Under the pieces are notes generated by a model. The model had not been told where the DNA came from, searched no databases, and saw only the letters and a list, made by a program, of their open reading frames with translations. Made by a program: the position numbers and the translations under genes. Positions 8,640 through 15,980 of a DNA stretch of 64,000 bases are shown here, in pieces. The stretch is from Candidatus Rokuibacteriota bacterium (GTDB taxonomy: Bacteria; Methylomirabilota; Methylomirabilia; Rokubacteriales; CSP1-6): the NCBI GenBank assembly GCA_016866775.1, contig VGLJ01000014.1, positions 1 to 64,000 on the forward strand. The letters are read 5' to 3'. Each line of letters begins with the position of its first letter. Position 1 is the first letter of the stretch.

Positions 8640-9908
8640 CTACACCTTTTCGAAGTCGATGCGCTCGTAGACGGGCAAACCCTGCAGAAACCGGCGGAGA
8701 CAATCGAGGCCCATCTCGACGGCGCCGAGACGGACCCACTCGCGGCCGCCGACGATGCGGCTGCGCCGCGACTCGACGGTCTCGGCCGTGGCGATGGCGA
8801 GACAGATCGCGCCGCCGAACTCGATGCGGTCCGGGCCGTCGTCGAGATCGACGAGCACGGCGAGCGCGTGGGTCGCCCCCGTCGTCCGCTGCGCGGCCCG
8901 GGCGACGGCCTCGGCGTGCTCGCGCGTGAGCTCGCCTTCCGGCGCGCCCGGCAGGCCGACGGACTCGTGGATCTGGCGGAGATCGCGCGACACGATGCCG
9001 CGCTGAATGATCGCCTCGGCCCCGGGGAGGTGGCCGAGCCGCGCGGCGATCTGGCCGCTCGTGAACGTCTCGACGATCGTGACCGTGCCCGCGCACTTCG
9101 CGAGCGCGCCGAGGATCACGCCCTCGAGGGTCTGATCGTCCTCCGCGAGGATGAAGTTGCCGAGCCGCTTGCGGATCTCCTGCTCGACCGGCACGAGCTT
9201 CGCCTTGATGTCGTCGAGGTCGCTGCCGCGCGCGGTGAGCTTGGTCTCGAGCTGCGGGTAGTGCGCGCGGAAGCCGAGCTTCACGCTGCCGTCCGGGACC
9301 AGGTCCTCGACGCCGGTCAGCAGCGAATCGACGTGCGACTCGCCGAGGCCGTACGAGTGGAAGCGCTTGAGGTGGATCGTGCTCTGCAGGCCGCTCTTCA
9401 GGAGCAGCCGCGGGATGACCTGCTCCTCGAGCATCCGCCTGAGCTCGCGCGGCACGCCCGGCGTGAAGAAGAAGCGCGCCCTGCCGATGTCGAGCGCGAA
9501 CCCGCACGCGGTGCCGATCGGGTTGTCGATCATCTCGGCCGTCGCGGGCAGCATCGCCTGCTTGCGGTTGTTCGCCGGCATCGTGCGGCTGCGGCGCCTG
9601 AAGAAGTCCTCCATCCGCGTGAACCACTCCTCGTGGAACACGAGCGGGACGCCCGCCGCCTGCGCGGCGATCTCCTGCGAGAGGTCGTCGATCGTCGGCC
9701 CGAGCCCGCCGTTGACGATCACCGCATCCGCGCGGGCGCCCGCCTGCTGGAACGCGTGGAGCAGCGTCTCGCGATCGTCGCCCACCGTCGTGCCCCAGCG
9801 CACCGAGAGGCCGACGTCCTCGAGCTTCTGGCTCATGTAGCTGAAGTTGGAGTTGACGATCTTGCCGGTGAGAACTTCGTCGCCGGTGCAAATGATCTCG
9901 ATCTGCAT
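8640..9908 (-). CDS. CinA-family protein with MoCF domain and degenerate PncC-like domain
   Basis: A 422-residue CinA-type protein. The N-terminal COG1058 domain (about 1-170) carries 'CTGDEVLTGKIVNSN' and 'IVNGGLGPTIDDLSQE', the molybdopterin-binding-like fold that acts as an ADP-ribose pyrophosphatase in studied members. The C-terminal domain corresponds to nicotinamide-nucleotide amidase. In canonical PncC the active serine lies in ESCTGG; here the aligned stretch is 'ETFTSG', so the serine position is Thr and the glycine pair is changed. Amidase activity is doubtful. Start ATG 9908; a 14-base gap separates it from the upstream hydrolase gene. Confidence 0.85.
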   Translation of the reverse strand: MQIEIICTGDEVLTGKIVNSNFSYMSQKLEDVGLSVRWGTTVGDDRETLLHAFQQAGARADAVIVNGGLGPTIDDLSQEIAAQAAGVPLVFHEEWFTRMEDFFRRRSRTMPANNRKQAMLPATAEMIDNPIGTACGFALDIGRARFFFTPGVPRELRRMLEEQVIPRLLLKSGLQSTIHLKRFHSYGLGESHVDSLLTGVEDLVPDGSVKLGFRAHYPQLETKLTARGSDLDDIKAKLVPVEQEIRKRLGNFILAEDDQTLEGVILGALAKCAGTVTIVETFTSGQIAARLGHLPGAEAIIQRGIVSRDLRQIHESVGLPGAPEGELTREHAEAVARAAQRTTGATHALAVLVDLDDGPDRIEFGGAICLAIATAETVESRRSRIVGGREWVRLGAVEMGLDCLRRFLQGLPVYERIDFEKV

Positions 9909-9922
9909 GGGGGGCGCCTACT

Positions 9923-10801
9923 CTACCGGAGAACCGTCCGCAACGCGTCGACCACCGCCTGAGGATCCTCGCGCGGCATGAAATGGCCCACGCGCGCGAT
10001 GACGCGGCGCTCCGTCTTTTCGGGAAACTGGGCGAGCTCCGCGTCGGACCGGCGCGAGGAGACGGCATCGTCGCCGCCGTGAAGGATGACGGTGGGCACC
10101 GTGATCGGCGGCCGCGTCGCGAGGTGGCGCTCGACCGCGTCGAAGCGCGGATCGCCCGGCGCGTTCTGGTGGCGGTGACGGTAGGAGTGGATCACGACCG
10201 GCACGAAGTCGGGGTTGTCGAACGACGGCGCGGTGCGCGCGTATTCGTCGTCGCCGAACCGCCACGTGGGGGACCAGTCCTTCCAGAGGAACTTGCAGAT
10301 GTCGTGGCGGTTCTTCTCGAGGCCGGCGCGGCCGCGCTCGGTGTTGAAGTACCACTGGTACCAGTACATGCGCTCTTCGAACGCGGACGCGGGGCGCGAC
10401 GGCGCCAGCGTGTTCTGCACGTTGTAGCCGCCGATCGTCACGAGCGCGCGCACGCGGTCGGGCTTCAGGATGGCGGCGATGCACGCGGCGCGCCCGCCCC
10501 AGTCGTAGCCGGCGAGCGATGCTCCCGCGAGGCCGAGCGCGTCCATGAAGTCGAGCAGGTCCTGCCCGATGGCCGCCTGCTGCGCCATGCGCGGCGTCGC
10601 GGCATCGAGGAAGCGCGTCGGTCCATGGCCGCGCAGGTACGGGACCAGGACGCGGTGGCCGGCCTCCGCGAGCGGCGGGGCGACCCGATCGTACGCGTGC
10701 GCGTCGTCGGGGAATCCGTGCAGGAGGATGATCGCGCCGCCTCTCGGCGGCCCGTACTCCTCGTACGCGATCTCGAGTGTCGGCGTCCGCACGGCCGGCA
10801 T
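9923..10801 (-). CDS. Alpha/beta hydrolase, epoxide hydrolase-like
   Basis: A 292-residue hydrolase with the HGxP-type oxyanion motif 'LLHGFPDD', nucleophile elbow 'GYDWGGRA' (Asp as nucleophile, as in soluble epoxide hydrolases and haloalkane dehalogenases) and a C-terminal 'VGHFMPRE' with the catalytic His. A cap region rich in Tyr and Trp lies between about 150 and 210. I chose ATG 10801 because the family fold begins within a few residues; an in-frame ATG at 10816 adds five residues, and neither has a clear Shine-Dalgarno site. It probably opens an epoxide or cleaves a C-X or ester bond; the substrate is unknown. Confidence 0.85.
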   Translation of the reverse strand: MPAVRTPTLEIAYEEYGPPRGGAIILLHGFPDDAHAYDRVAPPLAEAGHRVLVPYLRGHGPTRFLDAATPRMAQQAAIGQDLLDFMDALGLAGASLAGYDWGGRAACIAAILKPDRVRALVTIGGYNVQNTLAPSRPASAFEERMYWYQWYFNTERGRAGLEKNRHDICKFLWKDWSPTWRFGDDEYARTAPSFDNPDFVPVVIHSYRHRHQNAPGDPRFDAVERHLATRPPITVPTVILHGGDDAVSSRRSDAELAQFPEKTERRVIARVGHFMPREDPQAVVDALRTVLR

Positions 10802-10875
10802 GGCGGGATCATACATGCGTCGCGCATGGGGTTGCCGTCGCGACGGCGGTCTCGGCGCTGCTCGGCTCGGCGCCG

Positions 10876-11103
10876 ATGGCCCTCGAGGCGCCCGTCGTCC
10901 AGCCCGGCGAGCGCCTGGAGCTCCCCGACGGACTCCTCGTGGTGCGCGAGCCACACTCGGGAGGCATCGCGATCCCGACGCGACGACCGGGGGGACGTTC
11001 GGCTGGAATTACAGAAGCGTGGAGACGCTACAGCGCGGGCGCACGGTCAGCGCATGGGGTTGCGCCCGACGCGCTGATCGCGGTCGCCGACCTGGTGCCC
11101 TGA
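10876..11103 (+). pseudogene. Relic of a Uma2-family nuclease gene
   Basis: Conceptual translation in one frame gives 'RLELPDGLLVVREPHSGG' (compare 'RIELIDGLLIVSEPQS' in the intact Uma2 gene at 18963). The next frame gives 'RDPDATTGGTFGWNYRSVETL', and the first frame again gives 'PDALIAVADLVP' followed by a stop (the intact gene ends 'GATIAVADLLPPL'). The N-terminal and C-terminal ends of a Uma2 protein are thus recognisable, but the central nuclease core is missing and two frame changes are present. A 14-base direct repeat (10822-10835 and 11050-11063) brackets much of the relic. Confidence 0.65.
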
Positions 11104-11106
11104 CGC

Positions 11107-11850
11107 TTACAAGTACTTCGTCGGCCACATGATCGTGCGCCACATGTGGGACGACGGGCTCGCGTCGAAGCCCAGGCCTTCCTTCGGCTGCTTGAAGTTG
11201 CGGCCGACCACGTCGGTGAACTCCTCCAGCTCGACCTTCACGTTCGCGTCGAACGCGTAGAGGTCGTTCACGCAGATCTGCCGCGAGCTCATGTACCACT
11301 TGTGATTGCGCGCGTACTGATAGTCGCGCTGGATGTACGGGTCGGGGACGTAGTCCGCGCCGAAGAGGTCGATGTACGACTTCGGATACGCGTAGCCGAC
11401 CGACTCGTCGGGGAAGAAGCGCAACGCCTGGTGATAGCGGATCGCCCAGCTCGCTTCCTCGTCGATGTACGGCTCCATGAGCTGCGCCGCCCAGTAGCCG
11501 TGGTCGCCGCGGATGAAGCCGGCGACGCCGATGTCGTGGACGAGGCACGCCATCACGAGGTGCTCGGGCAGGCCGTTCTTCTGCGCGAGCCGGGCACTCT
11601 GCAGCATGTGCTGGGTCGGGCCGAAGCGCAGCGTGAAGAAGTCGAACAGCGTGGGCTTGTCCGGCATCTTCGGCAGGCGCGGGTCCGCGCCCATCATCAC
11701 CTTCTTGCCGGGCGGCCGCGGCGGCGCGCCTTCGCGCGGGTCGCGCTCTCCCGACGTGTAGATGGCGGACTTCACGACCGCCCGCTCCAGGTCCTCGGCC
11801 ATCTTCCGCTCGGCTGCCTCGGCGCGCTCTAGCATGCTCATGGCCGGCAT
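11107..11850 (-). CDS. HD-domain protein, possible di-iron oxygenase (PhnZ/MIOX-like)
   Basis: A 247-residue helical protein. Residues about 75-140 hold the metal-binding pattern of HD-fold proteins: 'PTQHMLQSARLA', then 'ACLVHDIG', 'GDHGYWAAQ' and 'IRYHQALRFF', with a later Asp in 'CVNDLYAFD'. This H...HD...H...H...D order resembles both HD phosphohydrolases and mixed-valent di-iron oxygenases such as PhnZ. An oxygenase role is my inference; a phosphohydrolase is possible. Start ATG 11850; only 14 bases separate it from the divergent gene at 11865. Confidence 0.6.
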   Translation of the reverse strand: MPAMSMLERAEAAERKMAEDLERAVVKSAIYTSGERDPREGAPPRPPGKKVMMGADPRLPKMPDKPTLFDFFTLRFGPTQHMLQSARLAQKNGLPEHLVMACLVHDIGVAGFIRGDHGYWAAQLMEPYIDEEASWAIRYHQALRFFPDESVGYAYPKSYIDLFGADYVPDPYIQRDYQYARNHKWYMSSRQICVNDLYAFDANVKVELEEFTDVVGRNFKQPKEGLGFDASPSSHMWRTIMWPTKYL

Positions 11851-11864
11851 CTTACCTTATTGGC

Positions 11865-12410
11865 GTGAGAGCCGGCCGCCTTCACTTCTGGAGCGGGCTC
11901 GTCCTCGCGCCGCTCGTGGTCGTCCTCGCGCTGAGCGGTACCGCGCTCGTCTTCGCGCCGGAGATCGACGCGGCAACACGCCCTCGCGGCGCGTTGCCGC
12001 AGCGCTCGCTCGTCGTGCCGATCCGCTCGCTCCACGCGTCGTTCCACGCCGGACCCGTGGGCGTGGTGGTGGTCGGTCTGCTCGGGCTCGCGCTCGCGGC
12101 CGAGGGCGTCACCGGTCTCTGGCTCTACCGGCGCTCGCGCGCGCCCCATCGCGCGGCGCAGCGCGTGCACCGGGTCGTCGGCGCCGTGTCGCTCGCGGTG
12201 GTCGCCGTCATCGGTCTCACGGGTACGGTGCTCGCGTTCGCCGCCGTCGGCACGGACCCGCACGCGTCCGGCGCGTACGACCTCGTTCGTCGACTGCACG
12301 CGGGTGACTTCTGGGGATGGCCGTCACGCATCGTGTACGCCGCGGCTGGCATCGTCTTGCTCGTCCTGTCGATCAACGGATACGTGCTCGTCGCACGACA
12401 GGGCCGCTGA
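11865..12410 (+). CDS. PepSY-associated-type membrane protein
   Basis: A 181-residue membrane protein with four predicted helices. The motifs 'LHFWSGLVLAPLVVVLALSGTALVF' (split around the first helix) and 'RSLHASFHAG', with repeated 'LHxG' histidines at helix edges and 'GLWLYRRSRAPH', match the PepSY-associated transmembrane family, in which His residues may hold haem in reductase-like members. It is shorter than full PepSY reductases and has no soluble PepSY domain. Start GTG 11865 lacks a ribosome-binding site and may be leaderless. Function unknown. Confidence 0.6.
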   Translation: MRAGRLHFWSGLVLAPLVVVLALSGTALVFAPEIDAATRPRGALPQRSLVVPIRSLHASFHAGPVGVVVVGLLGLALAAEGVTGLWLYRRSRAPHRAAQRVHRVVGAVSLAVVAVIGLTGTVLAFAAVGTDPHASGAYDLVRRLHAGDFWGWPSRIVYAAAGIVLLVLSINGYVLVARQGR

Positions 12411-12457
12411 AGAGGAATGCGCGGTTCTAGCGTACTCTTGCGGGCGGGAGGACCCGA

Positions 12458-13612
12458 ATGATCGTGGACGCACCCCTCGACGCCGCGCGGAAGCTCGCGC
12501 CCCAGATCCGCGCGGTGGCGGACGACGCCGAAGCGCTGCGCGAGGTGCCGCGCGCGCTGTTCGAAGCCGTCTTCGATGCGGGGCTCATCCACCTGGCGCT
12601 GCCGCGCAGCATCGGCGGCACCGAGATCGACTTGCCGGCCTACGTCCAGGTCATCGAGGAGCTCGGCAAGGCGGACGCGAGCACCGCGTGGACGGTGAAC
12701 CAGCTCGCGATCTTCGGCACGTACGCGTCCCGGATGCCGCCCGACGTCGCGCGCGCGATCTGGATCGACACGCCGTACGGCTGCGTCGCGAACACGCCGG
12801 CGGCGACGGGGAAGGCGATCGTCGTGCCCGGCGGCTATCGCGTCACCGCGCGCCAGGGCTTCAGCACCGGCTCGCGCAACGCCGCGTGGGTCGCCGCGCA
12901 CTGCCAGGTGATCGAGAACGGGCAGGTCCGCATGGAAGACGGCGCGCCGGAAGCGCGCTACCTCTTCGTGCCCGTCGCGGAGGCCGAGCTGCTCGACACG
13001 TGGAAGGTCCGCGGCATGCGCGGGACCGGCACGCATCACTTCGCCGTCAACGACGTCTTCGTGCCGGCCGAGCGCACCGTGCTCTCGGCGACGGCGAAGC
13101 TGCGCGAGCCGGGGCCGCTCTACAAGATCCCGCGCACGCTCTGCTTCGCGTCCGGCGACGCCGCCGTCGCGCTCGGCATGGCCCGCACGTGTCTCACGAC
13201 GTTCATGGAGCTCGCGGGCGCGAAGACGCCGCGCACGATGAAGGAGCTCCTCAAGGACCAGTCGATGGTGCAGGCGCACGTGGGGCAGGCGGAAGCGCTG
13301 CTCCGCACCGGCCGCGCCTTCCTCATGGAAGCCGTGCGCGAGATCTGGAACGCGGCGCTCAACGACGCGGTCACGCTCGACGAGCGCGCGAATCTGCGAT
13401 TGGCGACGACGCACGGGATTCGCCTCGCGTCACAGATCATCGACATCTGCTACAACGCCGCGGGCGCCACCGCCGCGTACGAGGACCACCTGATCCAGCG
13501 TCACTTCCAGGACATCCACGTGATCACCCAGCACCTGCAGGGCCGGCTCGCGCACTACGAGCTGATCGGCCGCTACTGGCTCGGCCTGCCGATCGACCAG
13601 GCGCGGCTCTAG
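12458..13612 (+). CDS. Acyl-CoA-dehydrogenase-fold flavin monooxygenase (HpaH/HsaA-like oxygenase component)
   Basis: A 384-residue protein with the acyl-CoA dehydrogenase fold. Motifs 'IGGTEIDLPAYVQVIEELGKADAS' (in two parts) and 'GFSTGSRNA' lie in the N-terminal half. The C-terminal 'RHFQDIHVITQHLQGR' is the signature of group D two-component flavin hydroxylases rather than true dehydrogenases. Such enzymes use reduced FMN or FAD to hydroxylate an aromatic ring. A clear ribosome site (GGGAGGA) precedes ATG 12458. It is followed 12 bases later by a Rieske dioxygenase alpha subunit, so it probably works in the same aromatic pathway. No flavin reductase is adjacent. Confidence 0.85.
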   Translation: MIVDAPLDAARKLAPQIRAVADDAEALREVPRALFEAVFDAGLIHLALPRSIGGTEIDLPAYVQVIEELGKADASTAWTVNQLAIFGTYASRMPPDVARAIWIDTPYGCVANTPAATGKAIVVPGGYRVTARQGFSTGSRNAAWVAAHCQVIENGQVRMEDGAPEARYLFVPVAEAELLDTWKVRGMRGTGTHHFAVNDVFVPAERTVLSATAKLREPGPLYKIPRTLCFASGDAAVALGMARTCLTTFMELAGAKTPRTMKELLKDQSMVQAHVGQAEALLRTGRAFLMEAVREIWNAALNDAVTLDERANLRLATTHGIRLASQIIDICYNAAGATAAYEDHLIQRHFQDIHVITQHLQGRLAHYELIGRYWLGLPIDQARL

Positions 13613-13624
13613 AAGGGGGCTCGC

Positions 13625-14863
13625 ATGGCCATCTCCGTCCCGCAGCGCCCGTGGCCGGTCGAGACGCTCGCGCGCGTGCCGTACTGGGTCTATCAGGATC
13701 CCGAGAACTACCAGCGCGAGCTGCGCCGGATCTTCGAGGGCGACACGTGGAACTTCGTGTGCCTGGAAATGGACATCCCGAACGCGGGCGATTTCCGGAC
13801 GAATACCGTCGGCGCGCTGCCGGTCATCGTCGTGCGCGACACGGACGGCCGGATCAACGCATTCGAGAATCGCTGCTCGCACCGCGGCGCGCTGATCTCC
13901 TTCGACGACGGCGGCAACGTGAAGCAGCGGTTTCAGTGCATCTACCACGCGTGGAGCTACAACCTGCGCGGCGACCTGACGAGCATCGCCTTCGAGAAAG
14001 GCTCGCAGGGACGCGGCGGCATGCCGCCCTCGTTCTGCAAGGAGGAGGTGAGCCCGCGCAAGCTCCGCACGACCACGCTCTGCGGCCTGGTCTTCGCGAG
14101 CCTCGGCGACCCGCCCCCGATCGAGGACTACCTCGGCGAGCAGATCCTCGGCCGCGTGAAGCGCGTCCTGCGCAAGCCGATCCGGGTGCTGGGCCGCACC
14201 GTCCAGGTGCTGCCGAACAACTGGAAGCTCTACGCCGAGAACGTGAAGGACACGTATCACGCGAGCCTCCTCCACGCGTTCCTCGGCACGTTCCGGCTCT
14301 CGCGCTTCACGCAGGCGGGCGGCGTGCTCGTGAGCCCCGACGGCGCGCACCACGCGAGCACGACGATCGATCGCCCGGAAGACCGCACGAGCACCGCGTA
14401 CCGCGATCAGGGCATCCGCACGGAGCAGGACGGCTACCGGCTCGAGGACCCGAGCGTCTTCGACGGCGTGGCCGAGTTCGGGGACGACATCAAGCTGCAG
14501 ATCCTCACGATCTTCCCGAGCTTCGTGCTCCAGCAGATCCAGAACTCGCTCGCGGTGCGGCAGATCGTTCCGAAGGGCCTCGATTCGATGGAGCTCTCCT
14601 GGACGTACGTCGGCTTCGAGGACGACACGCCCGAGATGCACCGCCGGCGCCTGAAGCAGTCCAATCTCGTCGGCCCGGCCGGCTTCGTCTCGATGGAGGA
14701 CGGATGCGTCGGCGGCTTCGTGCAGCGCGGCACCGCCACGGCGCCCGACGTGCTCTCCGTGGTCAACATGGGCGGCGAGGGCGCGGAAACGCAGGACACC
14801 CGAGCGACCGAGGCGTCGGTGCGCGGGTTCTGGAAGGCGTATCGCCGCCACATGGGGTACTGA
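13625..14863 (+). CDS. Rieske non-haem iron aromatic-ring dioxygenase, alpha subunit
   Basis: A 412-residue catalytic subunit of a ring-hydroxylating dioxygenase. The Rieske [2Fe-2S] ligands are C84, H86, C105 and H108 ('CSHRGA' and 'CIYHAW'). The mononuclear iron site shows 'NVKDTYHASLLH', with H212 and H217 as ligands and the bridging Asp two residues before 'YH'. Length is typical (400-450). The beta subunit gene begins 1 base after its stop. No ferredoxin or reductase gene is found nearby, so electrons must come from elsewhere. The substrate is probably an aromatic acid or ring (inference). Confidence 0.92.
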   Translation: MAISVPQRPWPVETLARVPYWVYQDPENYQRELRRIFEGDTWNFVCLEMDIPNAGDFRTNTVGALPVIVVRDTDGRINAFENRCSHRGALISFDDGGNVKQRFQCIYHAWSYNLRGDLTSIAFEKGSQGRGGMPPSFCKEEVSPRKLRTTTLCGLVFASLGDPPPIEDYLGEQILGRVKRVLRKPIRVLGRTVQVLPNNWKLYAENVKDTYHASLLHAFLGTFRLSRFTQAGGVLVSPDGAHHASTTIDRPEDRTSTAYRDQGIRTEQDGYRLEDPSVFDGVAEFGDDIKLQILTIFPSFVLQQIQNSLAVRQIVPKGLDSMELSWTYVGFEDDTPEMHRRRLKQSNLVGPAGFVSMEDGCVGGFVQRGTATAPDVLSVVNMGGEGAETQDTRATEASVRGFWKAYRRHMGY

Positions 14864-14864
14864 G

Positions 14865-15350
14865 ATGGGTGGGATCGATCTCTCCGACGGCGTGCACGGT
14901 CGCCTCGCGCAGCTGAACGCGGAGTACGCGCGCGCGATCGACGACGATCGGCTCGAGGAGTGGCCGGACTTCTTCGCCGAGCCGTGCCTCTACACGATCA
15001 CGTCCGTCGACAACTATCGGCAGGGACTGCCGCTCGGCGTGGTCTACGCCGACTCGAAGGCCATGCTGCGCGACCGCGTGACGGCGCTGCGCCGCGCGAA
15101 CATCTACGAGCGGCAGGCCTATCGTCACGTCGTCGGGCTGCCCGCGATCCTGGGCGAGTCCGACGGCGCGCTTCGCGCGGAGACGCCGTTTCTCGTCGTC
15201 CGGATCATGCACGACGGGCGGATGGATCTCTTCGCGACCGGACGCTACATCGACGTGCTCGTCGAGGAAGCCGGTGCGCTGCGGTTCCGCGAGCGCGTGG
15301 TCGTCTGCGACTCGAAGCGCGTCGACACCCTGCTCGCCATCCCTCTCTGA
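14865..15350 (+). CDS. Aromatic-ring-hydroxylating dioxygenase beta subunit (SnoaL-like fold)
   Basis: A 161-residue small subunit of the alpha3beta3 type. It has the NTF2/SnoaL-like pattern: an N-terminal helix 'LNAEYARAIDDDRLEEWPDFF', then 'YADSKAMLRDRV' and 'RHVVG', and a final sheet ending 'VVVCDSKRVDTLLAIPL'. It is structural and shapes the pocket entrance. It is tightly coupled to the alpha gene (1-base gap). A palindromic repeat that could act as terminator begins at its stop codon. Confidence 0.9.
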   Translation: MGGIDLSDGVHGRLAQLNAEYARAIDDDRLEEWPDFFAEPCLYTITSVDNYRQGLPLGVVYADSKAMLRDRVTALRRANIYERQAYRHVVGLPAILGESDGALRAETPFLVVRIMHDGRMDLFATGRYIDVLVEEAGALRFRERVVVCDSKRVDTLLAIPL

Positions 15351-15460
15351 ACTCGGAGGGGGGCTTCGCCCCCCTTCCGACCGTCGTCGCACGCCTTGCG
15401 GCGTGCTCCTCCGTGCCTCCCCCCAGGTCAGGATTGCGGCGGCGAAGCCGCCGCGCGAAC
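15350..15460 (+). repeat. Three-hairpin palindromic repeat, family A, copy 1
   Basis: The element starts AACTCGGA at the dioxygenase beta stop codon. It has three stems: 15353-15380 (TCGGA/TCCGA outer and GGGGGGC/GCCCCCC inner arms, TTC loop), 15389-15406 (GCACGCC/GGCGTGC) and 15436-15454 (GCGGCGGC, loop GAA). A second full copy is at 41237-41340 with a compensatory G-C to C-G change in stem 3. It may end transcription of the dioxygenase cluster; it lacks a T-run. Confidence 0.75.
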
Positions 15461-15467
15461 CGGGGTG

Positions 15468-15906
15468 CTAGGCAGCGCGGACTCTCCGGAGCGTGGCATC
15501 CACGCGGTTGCTGAACGAGCGGCGGCGCCGGCGCCAGGCGTCGATGCTGAAGGCGCCGGCGCCGTGAGCGGCGAAGAACACGAACGCTGCCGCGTAGAAG
15601 AGCGCGAGCTCGCCGCCGTTCTGGATCGGCACCCAGCCGCGCGGCGCGTGCGCCTTGAAATAGGCGACCAGCATCTCGACGGTCAGCACCGCCGCGACCG
15701 GGCGGGTGAAGAGACCGGCGATCACGAGGGCTCCCGCCGACCAGCTCCAGGATGCCGGCGACCCCCATGAGCGATGCGAGCTCGACCTGGCGGCCGCCGA
15801 GCAGGCCGAAGGTCTTCTGCAGGCCGTGCTGCAGGAACAGCAGACCCACCCCGATCCGGAGCACGGCGTGGGTGACGTCGGCGGCGGTCGTCGTGTTGAA
15901 ACGCAT
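15468..15906 (-). CDS. DoxX-family membrane protein, apparent single-base frameshift
   Basis: The N-terminal part from ATG 15906 (GGAGGGT ribosome site) reads 'VLRIGVGLLFLQHGLQKTFG', a classic DoxX first helix, then 'MGVAGILELVGG'. The rest ('LVIAGLFTRPVAAVLTVEMLVAYF', 'NGGELALFYAAAFVFFAAHG') is in another frame. The frames join if one C is removed from the run near 15732. DoxX proteins are small four-helix membrane proteins, some subunits of quinol-linked redox complexes; the physiological role here is unknown. A mutation or a sequence error would both explain the break. Confidence 0.8.
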
Positions 15907-15951
15907 GGCACCCTCCACGGTGCGGGGGATGCACGTCTCGTACCGCCGACT

Positions 15952-15976
15952 TATAGTAGGTCTCTCGGCGGAGGTG
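15952..15976 (+). promoter_or_regulatory. -10-like box and strong ribosome site before the 15981 gene
   Basis: TATAGT at 15952-15957 is a good -10 hexamer in an otherwise GC-rich gap, and GGAGGTGA (15969-15976) is a near-consensus ribosome site four bases before the GTG at 15981. No convincing -35 box is seen. Confidence 0.4.
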
Positions 15977-15980
15977 ACTC

